Source of the DNA: Halovulum marinum | Lineage (GTDB): Bacteria > Pseudomonadota > Alphaproteobacteria > Rhodobacterales > Rhodobacteraceae | NCBI RefSeq assembly: GCF_009697225.1 | Contig: NZ_WIND01000019.1 | Span: forward strand, 16,346-80,345 | Reading direction: 5' to 3' | DNA: 64,000 nt | Shown here: piece by piece, positions 29,547-39,317 of the stretch | Layout of the letters: every line of letters starts with the position of its first letter | How positions within the stretch are numbered: the first letter of the stretch is position 1 | Made by a program: the position numbers and the translations under genes | The notes under the pieces: generated by a model | Databases searched by the model: none | What the model was told of the DNA's origin: nothing | Seen by the model: the letters and a program-made list of their open reading frames with translations, nothing else

Positions 29547-30761
29547 ATGACCAAGATCAAGGTGGAGAACCCCGTCGTCGAGCTTGACGGCGACGAGATG
29601 ACGCGGATCATCTGGCAGTTCATCAAGGACAAGCTGATCCTGCCCTATCTCGACATCGACCTGCTCTACTACGATCTGGGCATCGAGGAACGCGACCGCA
29701 CCGACGACCAGATCACCGTCGACGCGGCCGAGAAGATCAGGGAAATCGGCGTCGGCGTGAAATGCGCCACGATCACGCCCGACGAAGGCCGGGTCGAGGA
29801 ATTCGGCCTCAAGCGCATGTACCGCAGCCCGAACGGCACGATCCGCAACATCCTGGGCGGGGTGATCTTCCGCGAGCCGATCATCTGCTCGAACGTGCCG
29901 CGGCTGGTGCCGGGCTGGACCCAGCCGATCATCGTCGGCCGTCACGCCTTCGGCGACCAGTACCGCGCCACCGACTTCCTGTTCCCCGGCGCTGGCACCC
30001 TGTCGATCAAGTTCGTCGGCGAGGATGGCGAGACCATCGAGCGCGAGGTGTTCCAGGCCCCCGGCTCGGGCGTGACCATGGCGATGTACAACCTCGACGA
30101 CTCGATCCGCGATTTCGCCCGCGCCTCGCTGAACTATGGCCTGGCCCGGAACTACCCGGTGTACCTGTCGACGAAGAACACGATCCTGAAAGCCTATGAC
30201 GGCCGCTTCAAGGACATCTTCCAGGAAATCTACGACGCCGAGTTCAAGGCCGAGTTCGAGAAGCGCGGCCTGACCTACGAGCACCGGCTGATCGACGACA
30301 TGGTCGCAGCGGCGATGAAATGGTCCGGCGGCTACGTCTGGGCGTGCAAGAACTACGACGGCGACGTGCAGTCGGACACCGTCGCGCAGGGCTTCGGCAG
30401 CCTCGGGCTGATGACCTCGCAGCTGATGACCCCGGACGGCAAGATCGTCGAGGCCGAGGCCGCCCACGGCACGGTGACGCGCCACTACCGACAGCACCAG
30501 GCCGGCAAGGAGACCTCGACCAACTCGATCGCCTCGATCTTCGCCTGGACCGGCGGGCTGAAGCACCGCGCCAAGCTGGACGGCAACGACGCGCTGATGA
30601 CCTTCGCCTCGACGCTCGAGAAGGTGGTGGTCGACACCGTCGAGTCGGGCTTCATGACCAAGGACCTGGCGCTGCTGGTCGGCCCCGACCAGAAGTGGCT
30701 GACCACCATGGGCTTCCTCGAGAAGGTCGACGAGAACCTGAACAAGGCGCTGGCCGGCTGA
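29547..30761 (+). CDS. icd: NADP-dependent isocitrate dehydrogenase
   Basis: This homodimeric NADP+ isocitrate dehydrogenase of the eukaryotic-like subfamily converts isocitrate to 2-oxoglutarate in the citric acid cycle. It has 404 residues. Landmarks are [13 protein letters not shown], the substrate-binding [38 protein letters not shown] with metal-binding aspartates, and HGTVTRHYR plus [10 protein letters not shown] for NADP binding. GAGG lies upstream of the ATG. Operator-like palindromes in the leader suggest regulation. Confidence 0.98.
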   Translation: MTKIKVENPVVELDGDEMTRIIWQFIKDKLILPYLDIDLLYYDLGIEERDRTDDQITVDAAEKIREIGVGVKCATITPDEGRVEEFGLKRMYRSPNGTIRNILGGVIFREPIICSNVPRLVPGWTQPIIVGRHAFGDQYRATDFLFPGAGTLSIKFVGEDGETIEREVFQAPGSGVTMAMYNLDDSIRDFARASLNYGLARNYPVYLSTKNTILKAYDGRFKDIFQEIYDAEFKAEFEKRGLTYEHRLIDDMVAAAMKWSGGYVWACKNYDGDVQSDTVAQGFGSLGLMTSQLMTPDGKIVEAEAAHGTVTRHYRQHQAGKETSTNSIASIFAWTGGLKHRAKLDGNDALMTFASTLEKVVVDTVESGFMTKDLALLVGPDQKWLTTMGFLEKVDENLNKALAG

Positions 30762-30825
30762 CGCAGGCCGCCGTTGCGCAATTCCCGGGGGGCGGTCGGT
30801 TCGGCAAGCCCCTCGCCGGATGTGT

Positions 30826-30859
30826 TGCTGGTCGCGCGCCACCGCCTGCGCGACCAGCA
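30826..30859. terminator. Hairpin downstream of icd
   Basis: A perfect 12-bp stem (TGCTGGTCGCGC with GCGCGACCAGCA) with a 10-nt loop lies 65 bp after icd and before the convergent RibD-like gene. No T tract follows, so termination is likely only by position; it could also be an mRNA-stabilising structure. Confidence 0.45.
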
Positions 30860-30939
30860 CGCGGGCACTGGCCGCCTTGAGCCCTTTGTCGGGTTTGTCC
30901 CGTGCAGCCGTGGTCGAATCTGCAAGAAAATGGCCTGCC

Positions 30940-31482
30940 CTAACGGCGCGCCCTCAAATGAATGTGTATCGCTTCTTCCGTTAATGTGACGCTGCTGCGA
31001 AGATAGCCGCGGTCTGGCGCAGATCCGTCGAAAAGCGGAATCCCCCGTCCCATGACGCGCGGGACGATCCGCAGGTAGATTTCGTCCACTTCCCCACTGG
31101 CCATTGCGGCTTGCGCAGCGCATGCCTCTCCGATGATCATGACATCACGACCACCACAGGCTTTGCGCGCAGCAGCCAAGGCCGACTTGAAGGTCATCGC
31201 AAAATCGAAGGAAATTCGGCCGTTCTCACGTGGCGGTCTTGCCGGAGGCGCGCCCCCGATTACGAAAATGGGAACCTGATACTCGTAATTGTCGGCAAAC
31301 CAGTCGGGATCGTCGGCCATGTCGAACGATGTCCGGCTCATCACCACCGCACCGGTCCGCAATACCAGAGGTGCGATCAAACCGGCCTCGCGCATCTCCG
31401 CTACCGGGAAGACGCTCGTCCCATCCGCATCTGCCCAAAAGCCGTCAAGCGACATCCCCGCATCCAATAGAACACTGCTCAT
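30940..31482 (-). CDS. RibD C-terminal/dihydrofolate-reductase-like protein
   Basis: This 180-residue protein belongs to the RibD_C/DHFR-like fold family, which binds NADPH; its substrate is unknown. The N-terminal MSLDGFWADADG pattern, VMSRTSFDMAD, the glycine-rich VIGGAPP and the MIIGEACAAQ strand are typical. Base composition and codon use are clearly more AT-rich than in neighbouring genes, as in the adjacent divergent DUF1428 gene. This points to acquisition by transfer. It diverges from the DUF1428 gene across 56 bp, so they probably share a regulatory region. Confidence 0.85.
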   Translation of the reverse strand: MSSVLLDAGMSLDGFWADADGTSVFPVAEMREAGLIAPLVLRTGAVVMSRTSFDMADDPDWFADNYEYQVPIFVIGGAPPARPPRENGRISFDFAMTFKSALAAARKACGGRDVMIIGEACAAQAAMASGEVDEIYLRIVPRVMGRGIPLFDGSAPDRGYLRSSVTLTEEAIHIHLRARR

Positions 31483-31538
31483 TCCGTGCTATCCTCCACC
31501 TGGATGTGAAACTAAGCGAACTCGATAAAGGTTTCGGC

Positions 31539-31946
31539 ATGCCTTTCTGTGACATTTCAATCGTGCCAGTTCCGACGGAGAAGAAGAGTGCGTATCAGAA
31601 GTTTTCTGAACGGATGGCAGTGATCTACCGCGAATTCGGAGCGTCGCGCGTCACAGGTTTCTGGCAAGACGAAGATGCCAGCGACGGCGCTAATTTCCAT
31701 GCAGGTAATGCATTGGCTACCTATGACACTGGAAGCCTTCCAAATTTCCGCAAACTAGCGGGCGCAGCGAGCGACGAAACCATTGTCCTGACCATCACGG
31801 AGTGGCCAAGCCGCAAAGCGCGTGACCGTGGTGTAAAAGCAGCGGTATCCGACCCGCGCATCCAGGCCACTGTAGACGAAGAGCCGATTTTCGACGGCAA
31901 GAAACTCATCGCAGGCGGCTTTACCGTCGAGCTTGATGTGAATTGA
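31539..31946 (+). CDS. DUF1428-like protein
   Basis: This 135-residue small soluble protein resembles DUF1428, a dimeric alpha/beta-barrel family of unknown function. The start MPFCDISIVPVPTEKKSAYQ matches the family's first strand and helix, and a second half (IVLTITEWPSRKARDRGVKA) repeats the ferredoxin-like fold. AAAGG lies before the ATG. It shares the lower GC and less biased codon use of the divergent RibD-like neighbour. The pair may have been introduced together. Confidence 0.72.
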   Translation: MPFCDISIVPVPTEKKSAYQKFSERMAVIYREFGASRVTGFWQDEDASDGANFHAGNALATYDTGSLPNFRKLAGAASDETIVLTITEWPSRKARDRGVKAAVSDPRIQATVDEEPIFDGKKLIAGGFTVELDVN

Positions 31947-32258
31947 CACCGGAAAGTGAGGCCAACGGCAGCTTCGGCCCCCATACCCGACATTCGAGAT
32001 GGCGGCGCCCCGCAGAAATCTTCAGAGATGTGCGCTGCTCGGTGTGGGGCAACACATCCGGTAAGGGGCAGTCAGATCGCACCGCCCCGTCAGGGTCGGC
32101 TATGCCCGGCTCCGCTTCGACCCGGCGCCGTTCGCCGTCGCCGCGCTGCCGTTTCCCGCCCGGTCCGTGCTGCCGTCGCCGCCGGGCGCGGCGGTTCTGA
32201 ACCTGGTGATCGTCATCAACCACCGACGCGACCGCTACATCGCCACCCGAGGTCTGCC
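31947..32258. other. Intergenic stretch, possible gene remnant
   Basis: This 312-bp interval separates the lower-GC pair from the SMR gene. Its first half is of mixed composition and its second half returns to the high GC of the region. The plus strand has a short start-less open stretch (from about 32098) but no convincing start or family match. No hairpin terminator or RNA gene is recognised. Confidence 0.5.
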
Positions 32259-32588
32259 ATGCCCTATCTCTTCCTGTTCCTCGCCGTCGTCGCCGAGACC
32301 ATCGGCACCTCCGCGCTGCAGGCCAGCGCGCAGTTCACCCGGCCGCTGCCCTCGGCGCTGGTGGTGATCGGCTACGCGCTGTCGTTCTACCTGCTGTCGC
32401 TGGTGCTGCGCACGATCCCGGTCGGCGTGGCCTACGCGATCTGGTCGGGGCTGGGCATCGTGCTGATCGCCGCCATCGGGCGCGTGGTGTTCGGCCAGCG
32501 GCTGGACACGCCGGCGCTGCTGGGCATGGCGCTGATCCTGTGCGGCATCGTCGTGATCCAGCTGTTCTCGGGTGCGGCCCGGCACTGA
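32259..32588 (+). CDS. Small multidrug resistance (SMR/EmrE-type) transporter
   Basis: SMR proteins are four-helix inner-membrane proteins that dimerise to export quaternary ammonium or guanidinium compounds in exchange for protons. The 109-residue product has the essential membrane glutamate in VVAETIGTSALQAS (residue 13), GVAYAIWSGLG in helix 3, and a glutamine-rich cytoplasmic turn FGQRLDTPALLGM. GAGG precedes the ATG. The motif set fits the Qac/EmrE subtype more than Gdx, but the substrate is not determined by the sequence. Confidence 0.93.
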   Translation: MPYLFLFLAVVAETIGTSALQASAQFTRPLPSALVVIGYALSFYLLSLVLRTIPVGVAYAIWSGLGIVLIAAIGRVVFGQRLDTPALLGMALILCGIVVIQLFSGAARH

Positions 32589-32619
32589 CAGCGGCCTGCC
32601 GCCGTGCCATCCTGTCGCC

Positions 32620-32640
32620 CATCTTGAGTCGCACAAGATG
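32620..32640. other. Small hairpin in SMR downstream region
   Basis: CATCTTG and CAAGATG form a 7-bp stem with a 7-nt loop between the SMR gene and the next membrane protein gene. It may be a weak terminator or part of the next gene's leader. Confidence 0.3.
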
Positions 32641-32681
32641 ACCCGACGCGGCCCGGGGGCCGCGGCAACGACGGATGACGC

Positions 32682-33500
32682 ATGCTGCTACGCGCACTGA
32701 TCCTGCTCGGGCTCGTCGCTTCCGCCTCGGTGGCGCTCAGCTACATGTTCGGGGCCGAGGTCCTGGCCGCGCTCGGGATGATCATCAGCCAAGCCAAGAT
32801 CGTGCTGGCCAAGACCCTGTCGATCGGCAGCAAGGGTCTGGTCCTGTGGCTCAAGGCGCAGGGGATGAACTTCGCCCGGGTGGAACTGGCCAAGCGCTGG
32901 GTGCTGAAATCGCTGGTGCCGATGCTGATCGGCGCGGCGAACCAGCGCCGCATCGCCGGCTTCGTCGCCGCCTTCAAGACCGCGGCGACCGGCCGCTACC
33001 GCTCGATGATGGCCTGGTACAAGCAGCTGCCGCTGGCGGTCAGGGTGATCAGCGTGCTGATCGCGATGTGCGCGACGCTGGCGCTGGCGATCACCTCGAT
33101 GAGCCTGTGGCTGCTGATCTTCTCGGTGCAGGTGCCGTTCTGGATCATCGCCGCCGCGACGGCATTCGGCACGATGATCTGGAAGACGGTGCAGAAGCTT
33201 CTGTTCCGCACCATCGCCTTCATGCAGCTATACCGGATCTGGGGCATGATCCGCGACCGGCTGCCGCCGGAATACCTGGCCCGCAAGCGCCGCTTCGACT
33301 ACCGCATCGCCCGCATCGTGGTGCGGCGGCGCAAGCTGACGCTTGGCCAGATGCGCACCGGCAAGGACAGCCTGGCGATGCGGCTGGCGCTGATCCGCGA
33401 ATATTTCCGCCATGTGCGGCCCGCGGTGCCGTCGCAGGACGAACTCGACCGCTCCCGCGCCCGGCGCGCCGGGCGCACCCGCGACACGCCGGCGGAATAG
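32682..33500 (+). CDS. Membrane protein of unknown function
   Basis: I do not recognise this 272-residue protein. It has an N-terminal hydrophobic segment (residues 4-24), a further hydrophobic/amphipathic stretch around 30-65, and two strong transmembrane segments near 120-160. A long basic C-terminal tail (about 190-272) is rich in arginine, with phrases such as ARKRRFDYRIARIVVRRRK, and is probably cytoplasmic and able to bind nucleic acid or acidic lipid. No catalytic motif is evident. It is followed by convergent DUF1330 genes. Codon use matches the surrounding genome, so it is likely a genuine gene. Confidence 0.75.
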   Translation: MLLRALILLGLVASASVALSYMFGAEVLAALGMIISQAKIVLAKTLSIGSKGLVLWLKAQGMNFARVELAKRWVLKSLVPMLIGAANQRRIAGFVAAFKTAATGRYRSMMAWYKQLPLAVRVISVLIAMCATLALAITSMSLWLLIFSVQVPFWIIAAATAFGTMIWKTVQKLLFRTIAFMQLYRIWGMIRDRLPPEYLARKRRFDYRIARIVVRRRKLTLGQMRTGKDSLAMRLALIREYFRHVRPAVPSQDELDRSRARRAGRTRDTPAE

Positions 33501-33560
33501 GCGCGGCTTAGTTTGGCGAAGTATCCCTGCCCGAGGCAGCCCGGCGGTGGCCGGAGCGCG

Positions 33561-33848
33561 CTATTCGTCGATCTCGACGATCACCACGCTGCGCTCCGCC
33601 GCGCCCGCGGCCAGCGCCGCGACCTCCTGGTACTCGGGCGAATCGTAGCAGCCGGCCGCGGCCTCGAAGCTGGGGAAACGCGCGACCACGTTGCGCGGAA
33701 AGTCCCGGCCCTCCAGCTGCCGGTACTTGCCGCCGCGGGCGATGAACTTGCCGCCATGGGCGGGGATCACGCGGCTCGCGACCTCGGCGTAGCGGCCGTA
33801 GGCCTCGGGGTCCGTGACGTCGGCATGGGCGATCCAGAGTGCTGGCAT
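33561..33848 (-). CDS. DUF1330 family protein (copy 2 of a tandem pair)
   Basis: This 95-residue member of DUF1330 is a small dimeric ferredoxin-like alpha/beta-barrel family without an assigned reaction. The motif order is ALWIAHADVTDPEAYGRYAE, GGKFIARGG, LEG, NVVARFPSFEAA and YDSPEYQEV. It is the downstream copy of a tandem pair of equal length, 24 bp after the first, and follows alaS on the same strand. It has no signal peptide. Confidence 0.88.
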   Translation of the reverse strand: MPALWIAHADVTDPEAYGRYAEVASRVIPAHGGKFIARGGKYRQLEGRDFPRNVVARFPSFEAAAGCYDSPEYQEVAALAAGAAERSVVIVEIDE

Positions 33849-33872
33849 GAGTTTTCCTTTCCTTCGGCGGCG

Positions 33873-34160
33873 TCAGACGCCGTCCACGACAACCATGTTC
33901 GAGACGCTGGCCGCGCGCCGCCGGATCGCGGCCAGGGCCTGGTACGCGTCCGACCGGTACCAGCGCAGGGCCGCGTCGCGGTCGGGAAACTCGATGATGA
34001 CGTTGCGCTCCGGGCCGCTGCCCTCGAGCTGCTCGGCGCCGCCGCCCTTCGCCAGGAACCTGCCGCCGAATTCCGCCGCCAGCGCAACGGTCTGCGAGGC
34101 GTACTTCACGTACTCGTCCGGATCGTCCACGGTGATCTGCGCGATCAGATAGGCCGCCAT
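33873..34160 (-). CDS. DUF1330 family protein (copy 1 of a tandem pair)
   Basis: This is the first of two adjacent 95-residue DUF1330 proteins. Landmarks are AYLIAQITVDDPDEYVKYAS, GGRFLAKGGGAEQLEG, NVIIEFPDRDAALRWYRSDAYQAL and a C-terminal MVVVDGV. The ATG at 34160 lies 2 bp after the alaS stop, so it is probably translationally coupled to alaS. The two copies have the same motif order but have diverged clearly, indicating an old duplication. Confidence 0.88.
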   Translation of the reverse strand: MAAYLIAQITVDDPDEYVKYASQTVALAAEFGGRFLAKGGGAEQLEGSGPERNVIIEFPDRDAALRWYRSDAYQALAAIRRRAASVSNMVVVDGV

Positions 34161-34162
34161 CC

Positions 34163-36820
<2,658 letters not shown>

Positions 36821-36888
36821 GGCACTCCTCGGTCGGCGGCGCCCGCAGCGGCGCGCCCATCGTCAAGGAGCGGTGTTAGCTTGGATAG

Positions 36889-36911
36889 GCGGGGCTGTCC
36901 ACAAGCCCCGC
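36889..36911 (-). terminator. Hairpin between recA and alaS
   Basis: GCGGGGCT and AGCCCCGC form an 8-bp stem with a 7-nt loop, 49 bp beyond the recA stop in the direction of transcription. It has no T tract but fits a terminator for recA or attenuation before alaS. Confidence 0.45.
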
Positions 36912-36959
36912 ACCCGGTTTCGCCCGCGACCCGGCGGCGGGCGCGGCGGCGGCCGCGGT

Positions 36960-38024
36960 TCAGTCCTCGACCACCTCGCCGGTGTCCTCGCCCATGGCGA
37001 AGTCCAGCCCGTGCGCGGCGCGGATCTTGTCCTCGATCACCAGCGCGATGTCGGGGTTCTCCTTCAGGAAGGTCTTGGCGTTCTCGCGCCCCTGGCCGAT
37101 CCGCTCGTCGCCGAAGGAATACCACGAGCCCGATTTCTCGACCACGCCGGCCTTCACCCCCAGGTCGACCAGCTCGCCCATCTTGCTGATGCCCTCGCCG
37201 TACATGATGTCGAACTCGACCTGCTTGAACGGCGGCGCGACCTTGTTCTTCACCACCTTGACCCGGGTCTGGTTTCCCACCGTCTCGTCGCGGTCCTTGA
37301 TCGAGGAGATGCGGCGGATGTCCAGCCGCACGGAGGCGTAGAACTTCAGCGCGTTGCCGCCCGAGGTGGTCTCGGGGCTGCCGAACATGACGCCGATCTT
37401 CATCCGGATCTGGTTGATGAAGATCACCATGCAGTTCGAGCGGCTGATCGCGCCGGTCAGCTTGCGCATCGCCTGGCTCATCAGCCGCGCCTGGGCGCCG
37501 ACCTGGTGATCGCCCATGTCGCCTTCCAGTTCGGATTTCGGGGTCAGCGCGGCGACCGAGTCGACCACCACGCAGGAAACCGCGCCCGAGCGCACCAGCG
37601 TCTCGGTGATCTCCAGCGCCTGCTCGCCGGCGTCGGGCTGGCTGATCAGCAGCTCGTTGATGTCCACGCCCAGCTTCTTGGCGTACTGCGGGTCCAGCGC
37701 GTGCTCGGCGTCGACGAAGGCGCAGACGCCGCCCTTCTTCTGCTCCTCGGCGATCACATGCAGCGCCAGCGTGGTCTTGCCCGAGCTTTCCGGACCGTAG
37801 ACCTCGACGATCCGGCCCTTGGGCAGGCCGCCGATGCCCAGCGCGATGTCGAGCCCCAGCGAGCCGGTCGAGGTCGCCTCGATCTCCATCACCGCGCCGC
37901 CCTGGCCGAGCTTCATGATCGAGCCCTTGCCGAAGCTGCGCTCGATCTGGCTGAGCGCCGATTCCAGCGCCTTCTGCTTGTCCATGCTGCGCTTGTCTTT
38001 CAAATCGAGAAGGGGGGTTGCCAT
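36960..38024 (-). CDS. recA: Recombinase RecA
   Basis: RecA drives homologous recombination and triggers LexA self-cleavage. The 354-residue protein has Walker A GPESSGKT (77-84), Walker [11 protein letters not shown], the DNA-binding loop [13 protein letters not shown], and an acidic C-terminal tail. AAGAGG precedes the ATG at 38024. An internal ATG 13 codons in is also possible, but the first start has the better ribosome binding site. A LexA box upstream implies SOS control. Confidence 0.98.
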   Translation of the reverse strand: MATPLLDLKDKRSMDKQKALESALSQIERSFGKGSIMKLGQGGAVMEIEATSTGSLGLDIALGIGGLPKGRIVEVYGPESSGKTTLALHVIAEEQKKGGVCAFVDAEHALDPQYAKKLGVDINELLISQPDAGEQALEITETLVRSGAVSCVVVDSVAALTPKSELEGDMGDHQVGAQARLMSQAMRKLTGAISRSNCMVIFINQIRMKIGVMFGSPETTSGGNALKFYASVRLDIRRISSIKDRDETVGNQTRVKVVKNKVAPPFKQVEFDIMYGEGISKMGELVDLGVKAGVVEKSGSWYSFGDERIGQGRENAKTFLKENPDIALVIEDKIRAAHGLDFAMGEDTGEVVED

Positions 38025-38087
38025 CGCGTTCGACCTCTTATTTCACGTCTCGCACGGCCCTGCAATCGGGCGGCGGGATCCTGCTCT

Positions 38088-38102
38088 GTTCGCCTCTTGT
38101 TC
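38088..38102. promoter_or_regulatory. LexA (SOS) box of recA
   Basis: GTTC-N7-GTTC, the alphaproteobacterial LexA operator, occurs exactly (GTTCGCCTCTTGTTC) 63-78 bp upstream of the recA start. It lies in the promoter region shared with the divergent sulfotransferase gene. It is followed directly by the palindrome GTTCTCGAGAAC. Confidence 0.85.
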
Positions 38103-38222
38103 TCGAGAACATGAGGACAATTGATGAACATTGCAAGGCAAATTTTCACTGTCCCCAGCTTTGGGGCTTTGGTTTAACAAAGCGTGAAGGCGCGACCGGC
38201 TCGCGCGGAAAGGACTGCGGGC

Positions 38223-38864
38223 GTGTTGCTGAACATCGACGGGCGATTTGCCTATCTGGCCATGACCAAGACCGGCTCGACCTCGGTCGAGAACGCGATC
38301 CGCCGGCATTGCCACGTGATGTTCACCCGCCACCACCGCGCCACGCACATGCCCGCGCATCACTTCGAACGTTTCCTGCGCCCGTGGCTGGACGAAAGCG
38401 GCATCGCCGACATCGACACCGTCTGCCAGCTGCGCCACCCGGTCGACTGGCTGGAGAGCTGGTGGCGCTACCGCACGCGGCCCGGCGACTGGGAGCCGGA
38501 GGTCTCGACCGACGGCATCGACTTCGCGCGCTTCGCCGAGGAGTTCGTCGCCGGCGAGGACCGGCCCTATCTGCGGCTGCACCGGCCGCAAAGCTTCCTC
38601 TGCGACGCCGGCGGCCGGCTGCTGGTCGACATCGTGTTCCGCTTCGAGGACATGGACCTGTTCTCCGGCTTCCTGTCGGACCGGCTGGGACGCGCGGTGA
38701 AGATCGAGCGGCACAACGCCTCGCCGCGCCGCCGGGCGCGGCTGTCACGTCCGCTGCGCGCGCGGCTCGAGGCGCATTTCGCGCCGGAGCTTGAGATCTG
38801 GGAGTCCGGCACCGCACGCAGCGCCACCCTGCCGGGCCGCGCGGGGCGCCGCGCTTCCGCCTGA
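38223..38864 (+). CDS. Sulfotransferase-like protein
   Basis: This 213-residue protein resembles small P-loop sulfotransferases, which move sulfate from PAPS to an acceptor that cannot be named here. The PAPS-binding loop is MTKTGSTSVENAI near the N-terminus, followed by a QLRHPVDWLESWW segment corresponding to the 3'-phosphate-binding region, and FRFEDMD later. The GTG at 38223 has GGAAAGGA eight bases upstream and is preferred; an earlier in-frame GTG at 38184 lacks one. It is divergent from recA and its promoter region includes the LexA box. Confidence 0.78.
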   Translation: MLLNIDGRFAYLAMTKTGSTSVENAIRRHCHVMFTRHHRATHMPAHHFERFLRPWLDESGIADIDTVCQLRHPVDWLESWWRYRTRPGDWEPEVSTDGIDFARFAEEFVAGEDRPYLRLHRPQSFLCDAGGRLLVDIVFRFEDMDLFSGFLSDRLGRAVKIERHNASPRRRARLSRPLRARLEAHFAPELEIWESGTARSATLPGRAGRRASA

Positions 38865-38880
38865 CGCAGGCGCCGCCGCC

Positions 38881-38985
38881 GTCCCGCCCGCCGTCACAAA
38901 TGCGTCACGTCCGCCGTCACAAATGCGCCACGTCCGCCGTCTCGCCCGCCGTCACAAATGCCGTCACGAATGCCGTCAAACCCGC
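38881..38985. repeat. Degenerate minisatellite (23/12-bp units)
   Basis: Two 23-bp units ending CCGCCGTCACAAATGC (38881-38903 and 38904-38926) are followed by a 35-bp unit and shorter 12-bp units of CCGTCACRAATG type, all head to tail. The array lies between the sulfotransferase and cckA genes. It has no convincing open frame; on the minus strand the 12-bp unit reads as a short peptide repeat (VTAF). Confidence 0.85.
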
Positions 38986-39282
38986 CGCCCGCACGGCGCC
39001 GCGGGACGCAGGAGCCGGGCCGGGACTGCCGCCGGTGCGGGATGGTGCGGGCCGGACCGGGCCGGTAGACGAACCCGCCCCGGTCCGCCGGCGCACGGTT
39101 ACCCGACGGGCGTGCGGCCCGCCTGCGCCGCTGTTGCACGATACCCGGTCCGGCGCGTCTGCGCGGCACCTGCCCTGGCGTGCGGCATCTGGCCGCCGTC
39201 GCCGCCCGCGGAACCGGCCGTATCCGGGGCGCCGGCCCGTCGACCTGCCGCGCCGCGGGCTGCGTTCTGCAAATGGTCCGAA
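38986..39282. other. Non-coding remainder between minisatellite and cckA
   Basis: This is a GC-rich interval with several CCGG-containing inverted motifs and short open frames in all phases. None has a ribosome binding site with a recognisable product. I see no RNA gene or promoter that I can support. Confidence 0.5.
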
Positions 39283-39304
39283 CACATTCCCGATTCGGAA
39301 TGTG
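39283..39304 (-). terminator. Hairpin downstream of cckA
   Basis: CACATTCC and GGAATGTG form an 8-bp stem with a 6-nt loop, 14 bp beyond the cckA stop in the direction of transcription. A weak CCATTTGC tail follows. Confidence 0.4.
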
Positions 39305-39317
39305 ACGCCGGAGCCGT

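Noticed and set aside
31947..32258. Possible degraded gene before the SMR gene
   Set aside because: A short hydrophobic open stretch is present but has no start, no ribosome binding site and no recognised family, so it is listed only as an intergenic interval.
38881..38985. CRISPR array
   Set aside because: Unit lengths vary between 12 and 35 bp with no unique spacers and no cas genes; it is a tandem minisatellite.
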